The translations under genes were made by a program, and so were the position numbers. The notes beneath the pieces were generated by a model. That model searched no databases, was not told the DNA's origin, and saw nothing but the letters and a program-made list of their open reading frames with translations. From Novosphingobium sp. FKTRR1 (GTDB lineage Bacteria; Pseudomonadota; Alphaproteobacteria; Sphingomonadales; Sphingomonadaceae): a stretch of DNA of 64,000 bases. Shown here one piece after another: positions 53,408 to 62,724 of the stretch (the stretch's first letter is position 1; each line of letters starts with the position of its first letter). The stretch is taken from the NCBI RefSeq assembly GCF_020404405.1, contig NZ_JAIZDA010000001.1, positions 1-64,000 of the forward strand, given 5' to 3'.

Positions 53408-55912
53408 ATGTCGATTGCCCCTCGTTACCTGTCGTTGCTGTTTGCCGGGTCGATCCTAGGCGGACCGTTGTGGGCGTCACCGGCACTGGCCGCCGCCGCC
53501 GCCGCCGCCGCACCCGATCCGGGCGCCGAATCCGCAAGCCCTGCACCGGCGGAAACCCCGGCCGAGATCATCGTCACCGCACAGCGCCGCGCCCAACAAT
53601 TGAGCGACATTCCCGCTTCGATTCAGGCGTTCGGAGGCGAGCAGCTCAAGCAGATGCGCGTGACCTCGACCGACGATCTGCAAAGCGTGGCACCCAGCCT
53701 CAATGTCTCGCGCGGGTATCAGGGCGTGCCGATCTACACTTTGCGTGGGGTCGGCTTCAACACCATCAACCTGTCGGCCACCTCGACCGTCGGCACTTAT
53801 ACCGACGAAGTGGCCAGCGCCTATCCGTTCATGAACTCGGGGCCGTTGTTCGACCTTGAACGCATCGAGGTGCTCAAAGGGCCGCAGGGCACACTGTACG
53901 GCCGCAACACCACCGCGGGACTGGTCGATTTCATCACCGCCAAGCCCAAGGACCGGCTTGAAGCGGGGCTGACCGTCGAAGGTGGCAACAACCAGACCTT
54001 CAACAGCGAAGGTTTTGTGAACGCGCCACTGGGCGAAAAGGTGGCCGCGCGTCTGGCGTTCCGCACCGAGGACAGCGGCAAGGGCTGGCAAAAGAGCGCA
54101 AGTCGCGACGAGCGTCTGGGGGAAGTCCACAACTACGGTGGCCGCCTGACCGTGACCGCGCGCCCGACCGAAACGCTCAAGCTGGAAATCGGCGTGAACG
54201 GCTGGAAGAACAAGTCGGACACCATTGCGGGACAAGCGGTAGGCTTCACGCCCAACACCGATCCGGCCAATGGCACGCTGTTCAGCCTGTTCAACGCGCC
54301 CGGCCTGCCCGCCTACATCACCGGGCACAAGGGAACCTGGACCAACGATACCGCTGACTGGGCCGCGCAATCGGCGCGCTCGGCCAATATCGGGGCGGGC
54401 GCCGGGGTATCCGGCCCCTTGCGCGAGAACGACTGGTTCATCGGCCTGCGCGGGCTGATCGAAGCCGAGATCACCCCCGGCATCACGCTGGTGTCGTTGA
54501 CCGGCTACAACAAGGTGAAACGCGACGCGGTGTTCGACTGGAGCGGCGCGCCTTACCAGATCCTGATCCAGCATGCCGAAGGACAGGCACGCTCGGTGTC
54601 GGAGGAACTGCGCTTGCAGGGCAAGACCGGCCCGGCGGAATGGACCGTGGGCGGGTACTACGCCGATGACAAGGTGATCGACACCAACCAGACGCTGCTG
54701 GGCGAGAATGCCAACGTTGGCGCGATCCGGGGCTCCATTCTGGCGCTGGGCTTGCTGGGGACGCCATTCAACAGCAACGGCTATACCGTCGCCGACGTGA
54801 TGACATCGTTCCGTACGTATCGCGACACGGCGGACTTCGCGGTCAAGACGCGCTCGGCCTTTGCCAGCGCCGACTGGAAGCTGACGCCGCAACTGACGCT
54901 GACCACCGGCATCCGCTATACCAAGGACACGCAGGACTATGCCGGTTGTTCGCGCGACCTCAACGGGTCAATGCTGCCCAACGTCAACCTGTTCAACCGC
55001 GCGCTGTTCTATCAGGTCTATGGTGCGCTGACCGCGCCGATCAGCGCCAACCAGTGCAACACCTTCGACCCGGTGACCAAGACGTTCGGCATCGTGCGGT
55101 CGCGCACGGACGAGCACAACGTGGCCTGGCGCACCGCGCTGGGCTGGCAGGTCAATGCCGATGCGCTGCTGTTCGCCTCGGTATCGCGCGGCTACAAGTC
55201 GGGCTCGACCCCGGTGAATGCCGCCAACATCGCAACCCAGAACGGCCCGGCGGGACAGGAACAACTGACCAGCTATGAACTGGGCGCCAAGCTGGCGCTG
55301 CTCGACCGCAAGGTGAACCTGAACCTTACGGGGTTCTATTACGATTATCGCGACAAGCAGTTGAGCATCTATTTCGCCGATCCGATCTACACCACGCTGC
55401 TGCGCCTGGCGTCTATCCCGAAGTCGCGCGCCTATGGCCTTGATGGCGATGTCAACATCGCCGTGACGCGCAACCTCACCGTCGCGCTGGCAGGCACCCT
55501 GCTCAAGACCGAGGTGCAAGGCTATGTCGGGATCGATGCGGCGGGCAAGCCCAAGGACTATGACGGCGCGGCCTTCCCGCTCAGCCCCAAATTCTCGGGC
55601 GCGGCCACGGTCATGTGGGATTCACCGGTCAGCGACAGTCTGGGACTGCGTGCCATCGTCAACGGTCGCTATCAGGGAACCGCGAAGAACACGCTGGAGG
55701 ATGATGCGCAGCTCAACCTCAAGGGCTATGGCGTGGTCAATGCCAGTCTGGCGCTGCACCGGCTGGATGGTCGTTGGGAAGTCTCGGCCTGGGCCCGGAA
55801 CCTGACCAACGCCTATTACTGGGTGTCAGCGGCCACCAATGCCAATACCGCTGTGCGCTTCCCCGGACACAACCGCACGTGGGGCGTCACGCTCAAGACG
55901 CTGTTCCGCTAA
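53408..55912 (+). CDS. TonB-dependent outer membrane receptor
   Basis: 834 residues. It has a signal peptide (ISLLFAGSIL-like segment), an Ala-run, a TonB-box-like EIIVTAQRR and the plug (RVTSTDDLQSVAPSLNVSRG, FDLERIEVLKGPQGTLYGRNTTAG), then a 22-strand barrel. LERIEVLKGPQGTLYGRN is the classic plug motif. It ends in LKTLFR, with Arg after the terminal Phe. GGGAGAG precedes the ATG; upstream in-frame starts at 53384-53393 are less likely. It imports an unknown substrate. The promoter site shared with the oxygenase suggests that substrate is the oxygenase's substrate. Confidence 0.93.
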   Translation: MSIAPRYLSLLFAGSILGGPLWASPALAAAAAAAAPDPGAESASPAPAETPAEIIVTAQRRAQQLSDIPASIQAFGGEQLKQMRVTSTDDLQSVAPSLNVSRGYQGVPIYTLRGVGFNTINLSATSTVGTYTDEVASAYPFMNSGPLFDLERIEVLKGPQGTLYGRNTTAGLVDFITAKPKDRLEAGLTVEGGNNQTFNSEGFVNAPLGEKVAARLAFRTEDSGKGWQKSASRDERLGEVHNYGGRLTVTARPTETLKLEIGVNGWKNKSDTIAGQAVGFTPNTDPANGTLFSLFNAPGLPAYITGHKGTWTNDTADWAAQSARSANIGAGAGVSGPLRENDWFIGLRGLIEAEITPGITLVSLTGYNKVKRDAVFDWSGAPYQILIQHAEGQARSVSEELRLQGKTGPAEWTVGGYYADDKVIDTNQTLLGENANVGAIRGSILALGLLGTPFNSNGYTVADVMTSFRTYRDTADFAVKTRSAFASADWKLTPQLTLTTGIRYTKDTQDYAGCSRDLNGSMLPNVNLFNRALFYQVYGALTAPISANQCNTFDPVTKTFGIVRSRTDEHNVAWRTALGWQVNADALLFASVSRGYKSGSTPVNAANIATQNGPAGQEQLTSYELGAKLALLDRKVNLNLTGFYYDYRDKQLSIYFADPIYTTLLRLASIPKSRAYGLDGDVNIAVTRNLTVALAGTLLKTEVQGYVGIDAAGKPKDYDGAAFPLSPKFSGAATVMWDSPVSDSLGLRAIVNGRYQGTAKNTLEDDAQLNLKGYGVVNASLALHRLDGRWEVSAWARNLTNAYYWVSAATNANTAVRFPGHNRTWGVTLKTLFR

Positions 55913-55926
55913 GGGCAACCAAAGGC

Positions 55927-55962
55927 CAGTCCCTTCGATCCACGCTCGGGTCGAAGGGGCTG
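55927..55962. terminator. Hairpin between convergent TonB and dgoA genes
   Basis: CAGTCCCTTCGA (55927-55938) pairs with TCGAAGGGGCTG (55951-55962), one G-T pair, 12-nt loop. It lies in the 57-bp convergent gap, so it may end both transcripts, though no T-run is present. Confidence 0.55.
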
Positions 55963-55969
55963 TGGCTGT

Positions 55970-56617
55970 TCACCCCTGCTGCCAGAGCGCAACCGCTGCC
56001 GCCGCCTTGGCAAAGGCCTGCGCCTGTTGCCCCACTTGCGCGGCCGATTGTCCAGCCTTGTAGAGTGCCGAACCCAGTCCGGCCCCATGCGCCCCGGCAG
56101 CGGCCCATTGCTCAAGGTTGTCCGGCGTCACGCCACCAACGGCCAGCAGCGGCAGGCCTTTGGGCAGCACCGCGCATTGCGCCTTGAGATAGGCCGGGCT
56201 GGCCCCGTCTGCGGGAAACAGCTTGAGTCCGGTTGCGCCAGCCTCGATCGCGGCGAACGCTTCGGTAGGGGTGAAAAAGCCCGGCAGTGAGACCAGTCCG
56301 CTGCTGGCGCGGATGACATCGGCATTGACGTTGGGCGAGACGATCAGCCGCCCACCGGCATCGCGCACGGCCGCAACGTCGGCCACGCTGAGCACCGTTC
56401 CTGCGCCCACCAGCACCTGTGGCCCATAGCGCTTGGCCAGTCGGGCGATCGATTCCAATGGCTCGGGCGAATTGAGCGGTACTTCGATCATCGTGAAGCC
56501 CGCCTCGATGATCGCGTCGGCGATGGCTTCCACTTCGTCGGGGCGAACCCCGCGCAGGATCGCCACCAGCGGGCAACGCTTCATGGCGGGGGCAAGAAGG
56601 TCGGTCGCGAGGGTCAT
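55970..56617 (-). CDS. dgoA: 2-dehydro-3-deoxy-6-phosphogalactonate aldolase
   Basis: 215-residue class I aldolase of the KDPG family. VAILRGVRPDEV, the Glu in MIEVPLNSPEP and the Schiff-base Lys in GATGLKLFPAD are present; IEVPLNSPEP is the DgoA-type variant. It splits 2-keto-3-deoxy-6-phosphogalactonate to pyruvate and glyceraldehyde-3-phosphate. The ATG overlaps the dgoK stop by four bases. Confidence 0.93.
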   Translation of the reverse strand: MTLATDLLAPAMKRCPLVAILRGVRPDEVEAIADAIIEAGFTMIEVPLNSPEPLESIARLAKRYGPQVLVGAGTVLSVADVAAVRDAGGRLIVSPNVNADVIRASSGLVSLPGFFTPTEAFAAIEAGATGLKLFPADGASPAYLKAQCAVLPKGLPLLAVGGVTPDNLEQWAAAGAHGAGLGSALYKAGQSAAQVGQQAQAFAKAAAAVALWQQG

Positions 56618-57492
56618 GGCTTGGTCGCTTTCCAGATGTGATCGATGCCGGCGATGAAGCTGGCGTGGCTGTCGACAGGATGGGGCACCCCGCCCGCAAT
56701 GCGCACCGCCGAGGCATATAGCGCACCAAGATGGGGATCGGCGAGGATATGGACGGCCTGTCCCTGCTCCAGATTTTCACCGGCCACGTCATGACCGATG
56801 AGCAGGCCCGAGGCGTAAGCCGCGCTGTCCTGCGCGCTGCGCAAGCCCAGCAGGGCCGAAGCGCGCACGCCGAACAGGTGGCTGGTCAGGCGCCCGGCAA
56901 GCCCGGTGCTCACCCCTTGGCGGAAGGCGTCGTTGTCCACGACCTCGCCCGTCAGGAACTCGGCCAGCAGGCTGTGGTTCCGGAGCAGCGCAAAAAGTTC
57001 GCCGGTCATGGCCGTGGCAAAGCTGGCGACTTTGCCGTCGACCATCCGCGCCCATTTGCAATGCGTGCCTGGCTGGCACAGCAGCGCATCGGCAGGCGCA
57101 AGCCCCGCTGCCACCGCGCCCAGCAGTTGCACTTCCTCGCCGCGCATCACGTCGCCTGCGGGATCGCTCAGACCCGGCACGATCGCGGTGCGCCGGTCGA
57201 TCCAGTGCAGGCCTTTCGCCAGATCGGCCAGCCCGGCCGGGCATGGCAGATACGCCACGTTGACCCAGCCCCGCGCCGAACCGACCATCCCCGCCAGCAG
57301 CACCGGCAGATCGCCCAGTTCGGCCCGGATGGCAGCGAGTTCGGCCGGAAACCCGCCGGGCTCGACCGCCAGCAGCCCCTTGCCGTCGCGCAAGGTGCGC
57401 AACAGTTGGCCGTCGGCGTCCAGCAAGAAGGCGCGGCGGTTGGTCGTGCCCCAGTCGATCGCGATCAGCGAACCGCTTCGTCCGATGCTCAT
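56614..57492 (-). CDS. dgoK: 2-dehydro-3-deoxygalactonokinase
   Basis: 292 residues of the DgoK fold. SLIAIDWGTTNRRAFLLD is the N-terminal ATP/phosphate block, GMVGSARGWVNVAYLPCP and CQPGTHCKWARMVDGKV are family blocks. It phosphorylates 2-keto-3-deoxygalactonate. It follows the symporter gene after one base and overlaps dgoA, so the three form one operon. Confidence 0.94.
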   Translation of the reverse strand: MSIGRSGSLIAIDWGTTNRRAFLLDADGQLLRTLRDGKGLLAVEPGGFPAELAAIRAELGDLPVLLAGMVGSARGWVNVAYLPCPAGLADLAKGLHWIDRRTAIVPGLSDPAGDVMRGEEVQLLGAVAAGLAPADALLCQPGTHCKWARMVDGKVASFATAMTGELFALLRNHSLLAEFLTGEVVDNDAFRQGVSTGLAGRLTSHLFGVRASALLGLRSAQDSAAYASGLLIGHDVAGENLEQGQAVHILADPHLGALYASAVRIAGGVPHPVDSHASFIAGIDHIWKATKP

Positions 57493-57493
57493 C

Positions 57494-59071
57494 TCACCAC
57501 CACACCGCATAGAGCGCGACCAGAATGGCGACGATAAGCACCGAAGCCGCGGTAAAGCTGCGCGTCGTGCCAAAATCCACGCCCTCCAGAATGCCCCCGG
57601 CGGCGCGCTCGGGGCTTGGCCGGGCGAGCGAGATGACCACCGTCAGCGCCAGCGAGGCGAAGAAGATGATCCCCATGCGGTTCATGAAGGGAATGTCGGT
57701 CAGCGCCGCGATCCCGGCAAAGCGGAAGAAGGCGCTCAGCACCACCGAGGCAAGTGCCCCGGCCAGCGCGCCGGTTTCGGTCGTGCCGCGCCAGAACAGG
57801 CCGGTCAGGAAGATCACCGTGATGCCCGGCGTCACGAATCCCGAGAATTCCTGAATGTACTGGAACGCCTGATCCAGCCCGCCGAGCAAGGGCCGCGCTG
57901 CAACGATGCCGATCACCGTCGCCGCAATCGCGGTGAAGCGTCCGACCCGAACCAGTTGTGCCTCGCTGGCCGTGGTGTCGATCTTGCGGGCATAGATATC
58001 GAGGGTGAAGATCGTGGCGATCGAGTTGATCTTGCTGGCGGTCGAAGCGATGATCGCGGCGGTCAGCGCGGCAAACACCAGCCCCAGCAAGCCGCTGGGC
58101 AACAAGTGCAGCATGGCCGGATAGGCCTGATCGGGCTTGCCGAGGCCGGGCGCGAGCAAGACGGCGGCGATACCCGGCAGCACGATGATCACTGGCATCA
58201 GCAGTTTCAGGAAGGCGGCGAACACGATGCCCTTCTGCGCTTCGGCCAGCGACTTTGCGGCCAGTGTGCGCTGGATGATGTACTGGTTGAAGCCCCAGTA
58301 CGACAGGTTCGCGATCCACAATCCGCCGATCAGCACGGCAAGGCCGGGCAGCTCCTTGTAATGCGGGCTGTCGGGCGACAGGATCATGTGGAAATGGTCA
58401 GGCACCGCCTGAACCAGTCGGGTGAAGCCCGCGACCACGCCCGCGCCTTGCCCCAACTGGCCCAATGCGATGGTCGAGACCACCAGCCCGCCCATCACCA
58501 GCAAGGCGACCTGCACGATGTCGGTCAGCGCCACGGCCTTCAGCCCTCCCCGGATCTGGTAGAGCAGCGCGAACACGCCAAGTCCGGCCAAGGCCAGATC
58601 CTGATTGACGCCCGCCACCTGATGGACCGCCACCGATCCCAGCCACAGGATCGAGGTCAGGTTCACGAACACGTAGAGCACCAGCCAGAACACCGCCATC
58701 ACAGTGCGGATGGTCGGTCCGAAGCGGGTTTCGAGGAATTCGGGCATCGTCGTGATGTTGTTCTTCAGGAACACCGGCAGGAAGAACTTGCCCACGATCA
58801 GCAAAGTGGCCGCCGCCATCCATTCGTACGATGAGATGGCAAGGCCGATGGCATAGCCCGATCCGGCCATGCCGACGATCTGTTCGGCCGAGATGTTGGC
58901 CGCGATCAGCGAAGCACCGATCGCCCACCACGGCAGGCTGCGCGAGGCGAGGAAATAGTCCGCGCTGTCTTGCGTGTCGCCCGCCTTGCGGCGGCTGACC
59001 CACTGGGCAAGCGCGAAGATGAAGATGGCGTAGCCTGCCACCATGGCGGTATCGAGCAGCGAAAGGGACAT
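57494..59071 (-). CDS. Sodium/sugar symporter (SSS family, SGLT-like)
   Basis: 525 residues with about 14 helices. SLPWWAIGASLIAANISAEQ, GLKAVALTDIVQVALL and the sodium-site block IIASTASKINSIATIFTLD resemble vSGLT-type galactose/glucose symporters. By position it carries galactose (or a galactonate-pathway sugar) into the cytoplasm. It is the first gene of the dgo operon, divergent from the FadR-type regulator. Confidence 0.92.
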   Translation of the reverse strand: MSLSLLDTAMVAGYAIFIFALAQWVSRRKAGDTQDSADYFLASRSLPWWAIGASLIAANISAEQIVGMAGSGYAIGLAISSYEWMAAATLLIVGKFFLPVFLKNNITTMPEFLETRFGPTIRTVMAVFWLVLYVFVNLTSILWLGSVAVHQVAGVNQDLALAGLGVFALLYQIRGGLKAVALTDIVQVALLVMGGLVVSTIALGQLGQGAGVVAGFTRLVQAVPDHFHMILSPDSPHYKELPGLAVLIGGLWIANLSYWGFNQYIIQRTLAAKSLAEAQKGIVFAAFLKLLMPVIIVLPGIAAVLLAPGLGKPDQAYPAMLHLLPSGLLGLVFAALTAAIIASTASKINSIATIFTLDIYARKIDTTASEAQLVRVGRFTAIAATVIGIVAARPLLGGLDQAFQYIQEFSGFVTPGITVIFLTGLFWRGTTETGALAGALASVVLSAFFRFAGIAALTDIPFMNRMGIIFFASLALTVVISLARPSPERAAGGILEGVDFGTTRSFTAASVLIVAILVALYAVWW

Positions 59072-59119
59072 CAGACGGCTATTCCTCTCAAGACGCTTGC
59101 CAAAAGGCCCTGTGGTCTA

Positions 59120-59129
59120 TTTATATGAT
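59120..59129. promoter_or_regulatory. TTTATATGAT word in the dgo/regulator promoter
   Basis: TTTATATGAT lies between the symporter gene and the FadR-type regulator. Its exact reverse complement, ATCATATAAA, is found at 62690-62699 in the other divergent promoter of the cluster. It may be the regulator's site or a shared -10-like TATGAT. Confidence 0.4.
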
Positions 59130-59157
59130 TAAACATTCTGGAGATCGGCAAGCGCCC

Positions 59158-59871
59158 ATGGACACCGCATCCGACGACATTCGCAACGGACTGGGTCGCA
59201 ACCTGACGTATGGTCTGCTCGACCTGCTGGGAAAGCAGATCGTCACCGGTGCGTTCGAGGCGAACGGCTTTCCGACCGAGGCCGAACTGTCCGAAGGGCA
59301 CGGGGTCAGCCGCTCGGTCACGCGTGAAGCGGTCAAGATGCTGACGGCCAAGGGCCTGCTCAGCGCCCGACCGCGCCAGGGCACAACCGTGCAGCCGGTG
59401 AGCGCCTGGAACCTGTTTGACGCCGACGTCTTGCGCTGGCTGCTCGAACGCAAGTTCTCGGTCGAATTGCTCGGGCAGTTCAACCAGTTGCGCGCAGCGA
59501 TCGAACCGGCCGCCGCCGCGCTGGCCGCCGTTGCCGCCGATGACAAGGCGCTGGCGCTGATCGAGAACGGATTTGCGCGGATGGCGGCGGCCGAACGCGG
59601 CGAGGATGACGTGCTCGACGCCGATATCGCCTTCCACCTGTCGATCCTGCGCGCCAGCGGCAACCCGTTCTTTGCCCAGTTCCGCGATGTGGTAGCCACC
59701 GCTTTGCGCACATCGATCCGGCTGACCAACCGGATCAAGGGCCGCACCGCCGACCTTGCCGCCCATGGCGCGGTCAAGGAGGCGATCCTTGCCCGCGATC
59801 CTGATACCGCGCGCGCCGCGATGAGCGCGATCATCGGCGACGTGATGGAACTGATCACCCAGACCGGCTGA
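59158..59871 (+). CDS. FadR/GntR family regulator of the galactose cluster
   Basis: 237 residues from the ATG at 59158 (an ATG at 59125 inside the AT-rich word is possible but less likely). The winged helix is FPTEAELSEGHGVSRSVTREAVKMLTAKGLL, cited by ends; the C-terminal FCD domain carries DADIAFHLSILRASGNPFF, with acid/His metal-binding residues. These regulators usually sense a sugar acid such as galactonate or KDGal. It is flanked by the symporter operon and the lactonase gene. Confidence 0.92.
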   Translation: MDTASDDIRNGLGRNLTYGLLDLLGKQIVTGAFEANGFPTEAELSEGHGVSRSVTREAVKMLTAKGLLSARPRQGTTVQPVSAWNLFDADVLRWLLERKFSVELLGQFNQLRAAIEPAAAALAAVAADDKALALIENGFARMAAAERGEDDVLDADIAFHLSILRASGNPFFAQFRDVVATALRTSIRLTNRIKGRTADLAAHGAVKEAILARDPDTARAAMSAIIGDVMELITQTG

Positions 59872-59899
59872 GCCTGAGCGGCGCGGACCCGTCATCGCC

Positions 59900-60766
59900 T
59901 TATCCGCCGAACCGGTGCGAAGGCAGGCCACGGCATCCGGGATCGACCTCGAACACCGCGCCCGCCAGTGGCTCGTCCACACCGTCGGCGGCGCTGGTGA
60001 CGAACAGGCGGTCAAAGTTCTCTCCGGCAAAGCAGGGCTTGGTGATCTGGCTGGCGGGCAGATCGATCCAGCGCTCGCGCTTGCCTTCGGGGGTGAAGCG
60101 GCTGACGCACGAACCGCCCCAATGCGCGATCCAGATGCCACCCTCGGCGTCGGCGACCATGCCGTCGGGCGATCCCCATGCGTCGGGAAATGCGACGAAC
60201 AGTTCGCGCCGCCCAAGGCTGCCATCGTCGTTCAGCGCAAAGCGGTAGACTTCGCTCGCCGCGCTGCACGTGTGATAAAGCCATGCGCCATCAGGCGCGA
60301 TCGTCGGGCCGTTGGCGATCGTGTAGGGCGCATCGACGCGATGGTATGTCAGGTCGGGATCGAGCCGATAGAGCGCGCCCGACGCCTGCCCTTCCATGCT
60401 CATCGTGCCCGCAAAGATGCGCCCTTTGGCATCGACGCAAGCGTCATTCATGCGGTTGGTTGGCAGATGCGGTTCGGGTGCGGCGATGGGTGACAGCGCG
60501 AAGGGCTCCAGCGTCAGCGTGTGGAACCCCGACTTCAGCCCGGCGATGAAGCCCTGGCCATTGGCGCGTTCGAGCACCCAACCGACCATTTCGGGCATGG
60601 CCCATTGCGCATAGGCGGCAGTCGACAGGTTGAAGCGCTGCACTCGCTGGCCGATGATATCGACCCAGTAGAGCGCGTTTTCGGCGACGACATAAGTGAT
60701 CCCCTCACCCAGCGTGTCGCGCGTGTCGCGCGGCAGGATTTGCCAGTCCGCTTTCGATTTCGCCAT
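59900..60766 (-). CDS. SMP-30/gluconolactonase family sugar lactonase
   Basis: 288-residue beta-propeller. The metal set is Glu in LGEGITYV, Asn in NRMNDACVDAKGRIFAG and Asp in GSPDGMVADAEGGIW. It hydrolyses a sugar lactone, here probably D-galactono-1,5-lactone from the dehydrogenase. It lies 36 nt after the dehydratase gene in the same operon. Confidence 0.92.
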   Translation of the reverse strand: MAKSKADWQILPRDTRDTLGEGITYVVAENALYWVDIIGQRVQRFNLSTAAYAQWAMPEMVGWVLERANGQGFIAGLKSGFHTLTLEPFALSPIAAPEPHLPTNRMNDACVDAKGRIFAGTMSMEGQASGALYRLDPDLTYHRVDAPYTIANGPTIAPDGAWLYHTCSAASEVYRFALNDDGSLGRRELFVAFPDAWGSPDGMVADAEGGIWIAHWGGSCVSRFTPEGKRERWIDLPASQITKPCFAGENFDRLFVTSAADGVDEPLAGAVFEVDPGCRGLPSHRFGG

Positions 60767-60802
60767 CGCTCAGCTATTCCTCTCGGCCCGTTGCTGCCTT
60801 GT

Positions 60803-62599
60803 TCAGTGACTGTCGCGCGGCAGGCCCTTGGTCTGCGCGATCCGCTGATACTTGACCGCGCTTTCGATCACCGCGCCACCGGCAAATTGCCCGGTAATGT
60901 TGCGCGAAATCTCGTGCCAGGGCGTCTGGCTTTCGGGACCGTGGAAGGGTTGTTGCGCCTCCTGCGCGCGGCGCTCGGCCAGTTCCTCGTCCGAGATCAG
61001 CACGTTGACGCTGCGCGCGCGCAAGTCGATGCGCACGGTATCGCCGCTGCGCAGCAGCGCAAGGCCGCCCCCCGCCGCCGCTTCGGGCGAGGCATTGAGG
61101 ATCGAGGGGCTGCCCGACGTGCCCGACTGCCTCCCGTCGCCGATGCAGGGCAAGGCATCGATCCCCGCGCGGATCAGCGCCGCAGGGGGGCGCATGTTGA
61201 CGACCTCGGCCCCGCCCGGATAGCCGATGGGGCCGGCGCCACGGATCACCAGGATCGACCGGTCGGTGATGCCGGTCGCCGGATCATCGATCCGATGGTG
61301 GTAATCCTCGGGCCCGTCAAAGACCACGACATGCCCTTCGAACGCCTCGGGATCAGCGGGATCGGACAGATAGCGCGCGCGGAAATCCGGGCTGATGACG
61401 CTCAGCTTCATGACCGCTGCATCGAACAGATTGCCCGACAGCACGGTCAGTCCGGCCGCGGGCAGCAGCGGGCGATCAAGCGGGCGAATGACATCCTCGT
61501 TCTCGATCTGCGCCGTGCCGACATTGTCCGCAACGCTCTGGCCGTTGGCTGTCAGCGCATCGCCATCGAGCAGGCCTGCGCGATACAACTCGCCCATCAC
61601 CGCCGGAACGCCGCCCGCACGGTAGAAGTCCTCACCCAGATAGGCGCCCGCCGGTTGCAGGTTCACCAGCAGCGGAACGTCAGCGCCATGCGCTTCCCAG
61701 TCGGCAAGGGTCAGCTCGACGCCGACATGGCGGGCGATCGCGTTGAGGTGGATCGGCGCGTTGGTGCTGCCACCGATGGCCGAATTGACGCGGATGGCGT
61801 TGAGGAACGCGGCGCGGGTAAGAATGTCGGACGGCTTGCGGTCAGCGCGCACCATTTCGACGATTTGGCGCCCGGTGTGAAAAGCGCTTTCCTGACGGTC
61901 GCGATAGGGCGCCGGAATGGCCGCATTGCCCGTCAAGCTCATGCCCAGAGCCTCGGCCAGACTGTTCATCGTGGTCGCCGTGCCCATCGTGTTGCAATAA
62001 CCGGTGCTCGGCGCGCTCGACGCGACCAGCTTGATGAAGCCCTTGTAGTCGATCTCACCCTTCGCCAGCATTTCGCGCGCTTTCCACACGATCGTGCCGC
62101 TGCCGGTACGCTCGCCCCGGAAATTGCCGTTGAGCATCGGGCCGACCGACAGCGCGATGGCCGGAATGTTGACCGTGGCCGCCGCCATCAGGCAGGCCGG
62201 CGTGGTCTTGTCGCAGCCGATGGTCAGCACCACGCCGTCGAGCGGATACCCGAACAGCGTCTCCACCAGCCCGAGATAGGCGAGGTTGCGATCGAGCCCG
62301 GCGGTCGGCCGCTTGCCGGTTTCCTGAATCGGGTGGAGTGGGAACTCGATGGGAATGCCGCCTGCATCGCGGATGCCATCGCGCACACGCTGGGCCAGTG
62401 TAAGATGATGGCGGTTGCACGGCGACAAGTCGGAGCCGGTCTGCGCGATGCCGATGATCGGCCGGTCCGACTGCAGCTCCTCCATGGTCAGGCCATAGTT
62501 GAGGTAGCGTTCGAGATAGAGCGCGGTCATGTCGGGCGAGGCCGGATTGTCGAACCACGCACGCGAACGGAGCGTGGGTTTGGGTTCGCTTTGGGTCAT
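60803..62599 (-). CDS. IlvD/Edd-type sugar acid dehydratase
   Basis: 598 residues. Cys ligands for a [2Fe-2S] cluster are in [22 protein letters not shown] and [10 protein letters not shown], as in L-arabinonate/D-xylonate dehydratases. [20 protein letters not shown] at the N-terminus is the sugar-acid type. In this cluster it is expected to dehydrate D-galactonate to 2-keto-3-deoxygalactonate, a step done in E. coli by the unrelated enolase-family DgoD. Other sugar acids are possible substrates. Confidence 0.9.
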   Translation of the reverse strand: MTQSEPKPTLRSRAWFDNPASPDMTALYLERYLNYGLTMEELQSDRPIIGIAQTGSDLSPCNRHHLTLAQRVRDGIRDAGGIPIEFPLHPIQETGKRPTAGLDRNLAYLGLVETLFGYPLDGVVLTIGCDKTTPACLMAAATVNIPAIALSVGPMLNGNFRGERTGSGTIVWKAREMLAKGEIDYKGFIKLVASSAPSTGYCNTMGTATTMNSLAEALGMSLTGNAAIPAPYRDRQESAFHTGRQIVEMVRADRKPSDILTRAAFLNAIRVNSAIGGSTNAPIHLNAIARHVGVELTLADWEAHGADVPLLVNLQPAGAYLGEDFYRAGGVPAVMGELYRAGLLDGDALTANGQSVADNVGTAQIENEDVIRPLDRPLLPAAGLTVLSGNLFDAAVMKLSVISPDFRARYLSDPADPEAFEGHVVVFDGPEDYHHRIDDPATGITDRSILVIRGAGPIGYPGGAEVVNMRPPAALIRAGIDALPCIGDGRQSGTSGSPSILNASPEAAAGGGLALLRSGDTVRIDLRARSVNVLISDEELAERRAQEAQQPFHGPESQTPWHEISRNITGQFAGGAVIESAVKYQRIAQTKGLPRDSH

Positions 62600-62689
62600 G
62601 GCGCGCGGTCCTCTGAAACGTCTGCTCCACGGTACCCGTCGGTCCGTTTCGCAACTTGTAGCCTGTCGTTGACGCCTTTAAGCAGATAT

Positions 62690-62699
62690 ATCATATAAA
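62690..62699. promoter_or_regulatory. ATCATATAAA word in the dehydratase/dehydrogenase promoter
   Basis: It lies in the 125-bp divergent region, 25 bp before the galactose dehydrogenase ATG, inside an AT-rich GATATATCATATAAAAG stretch. It is the reverse complement of the word before the FadR-type gene (59120-59129). Confidence 0.4.
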
Positions 62700-62724
62700 A
62701 GTAAAGTGCGAAGGATAGCGGTTC

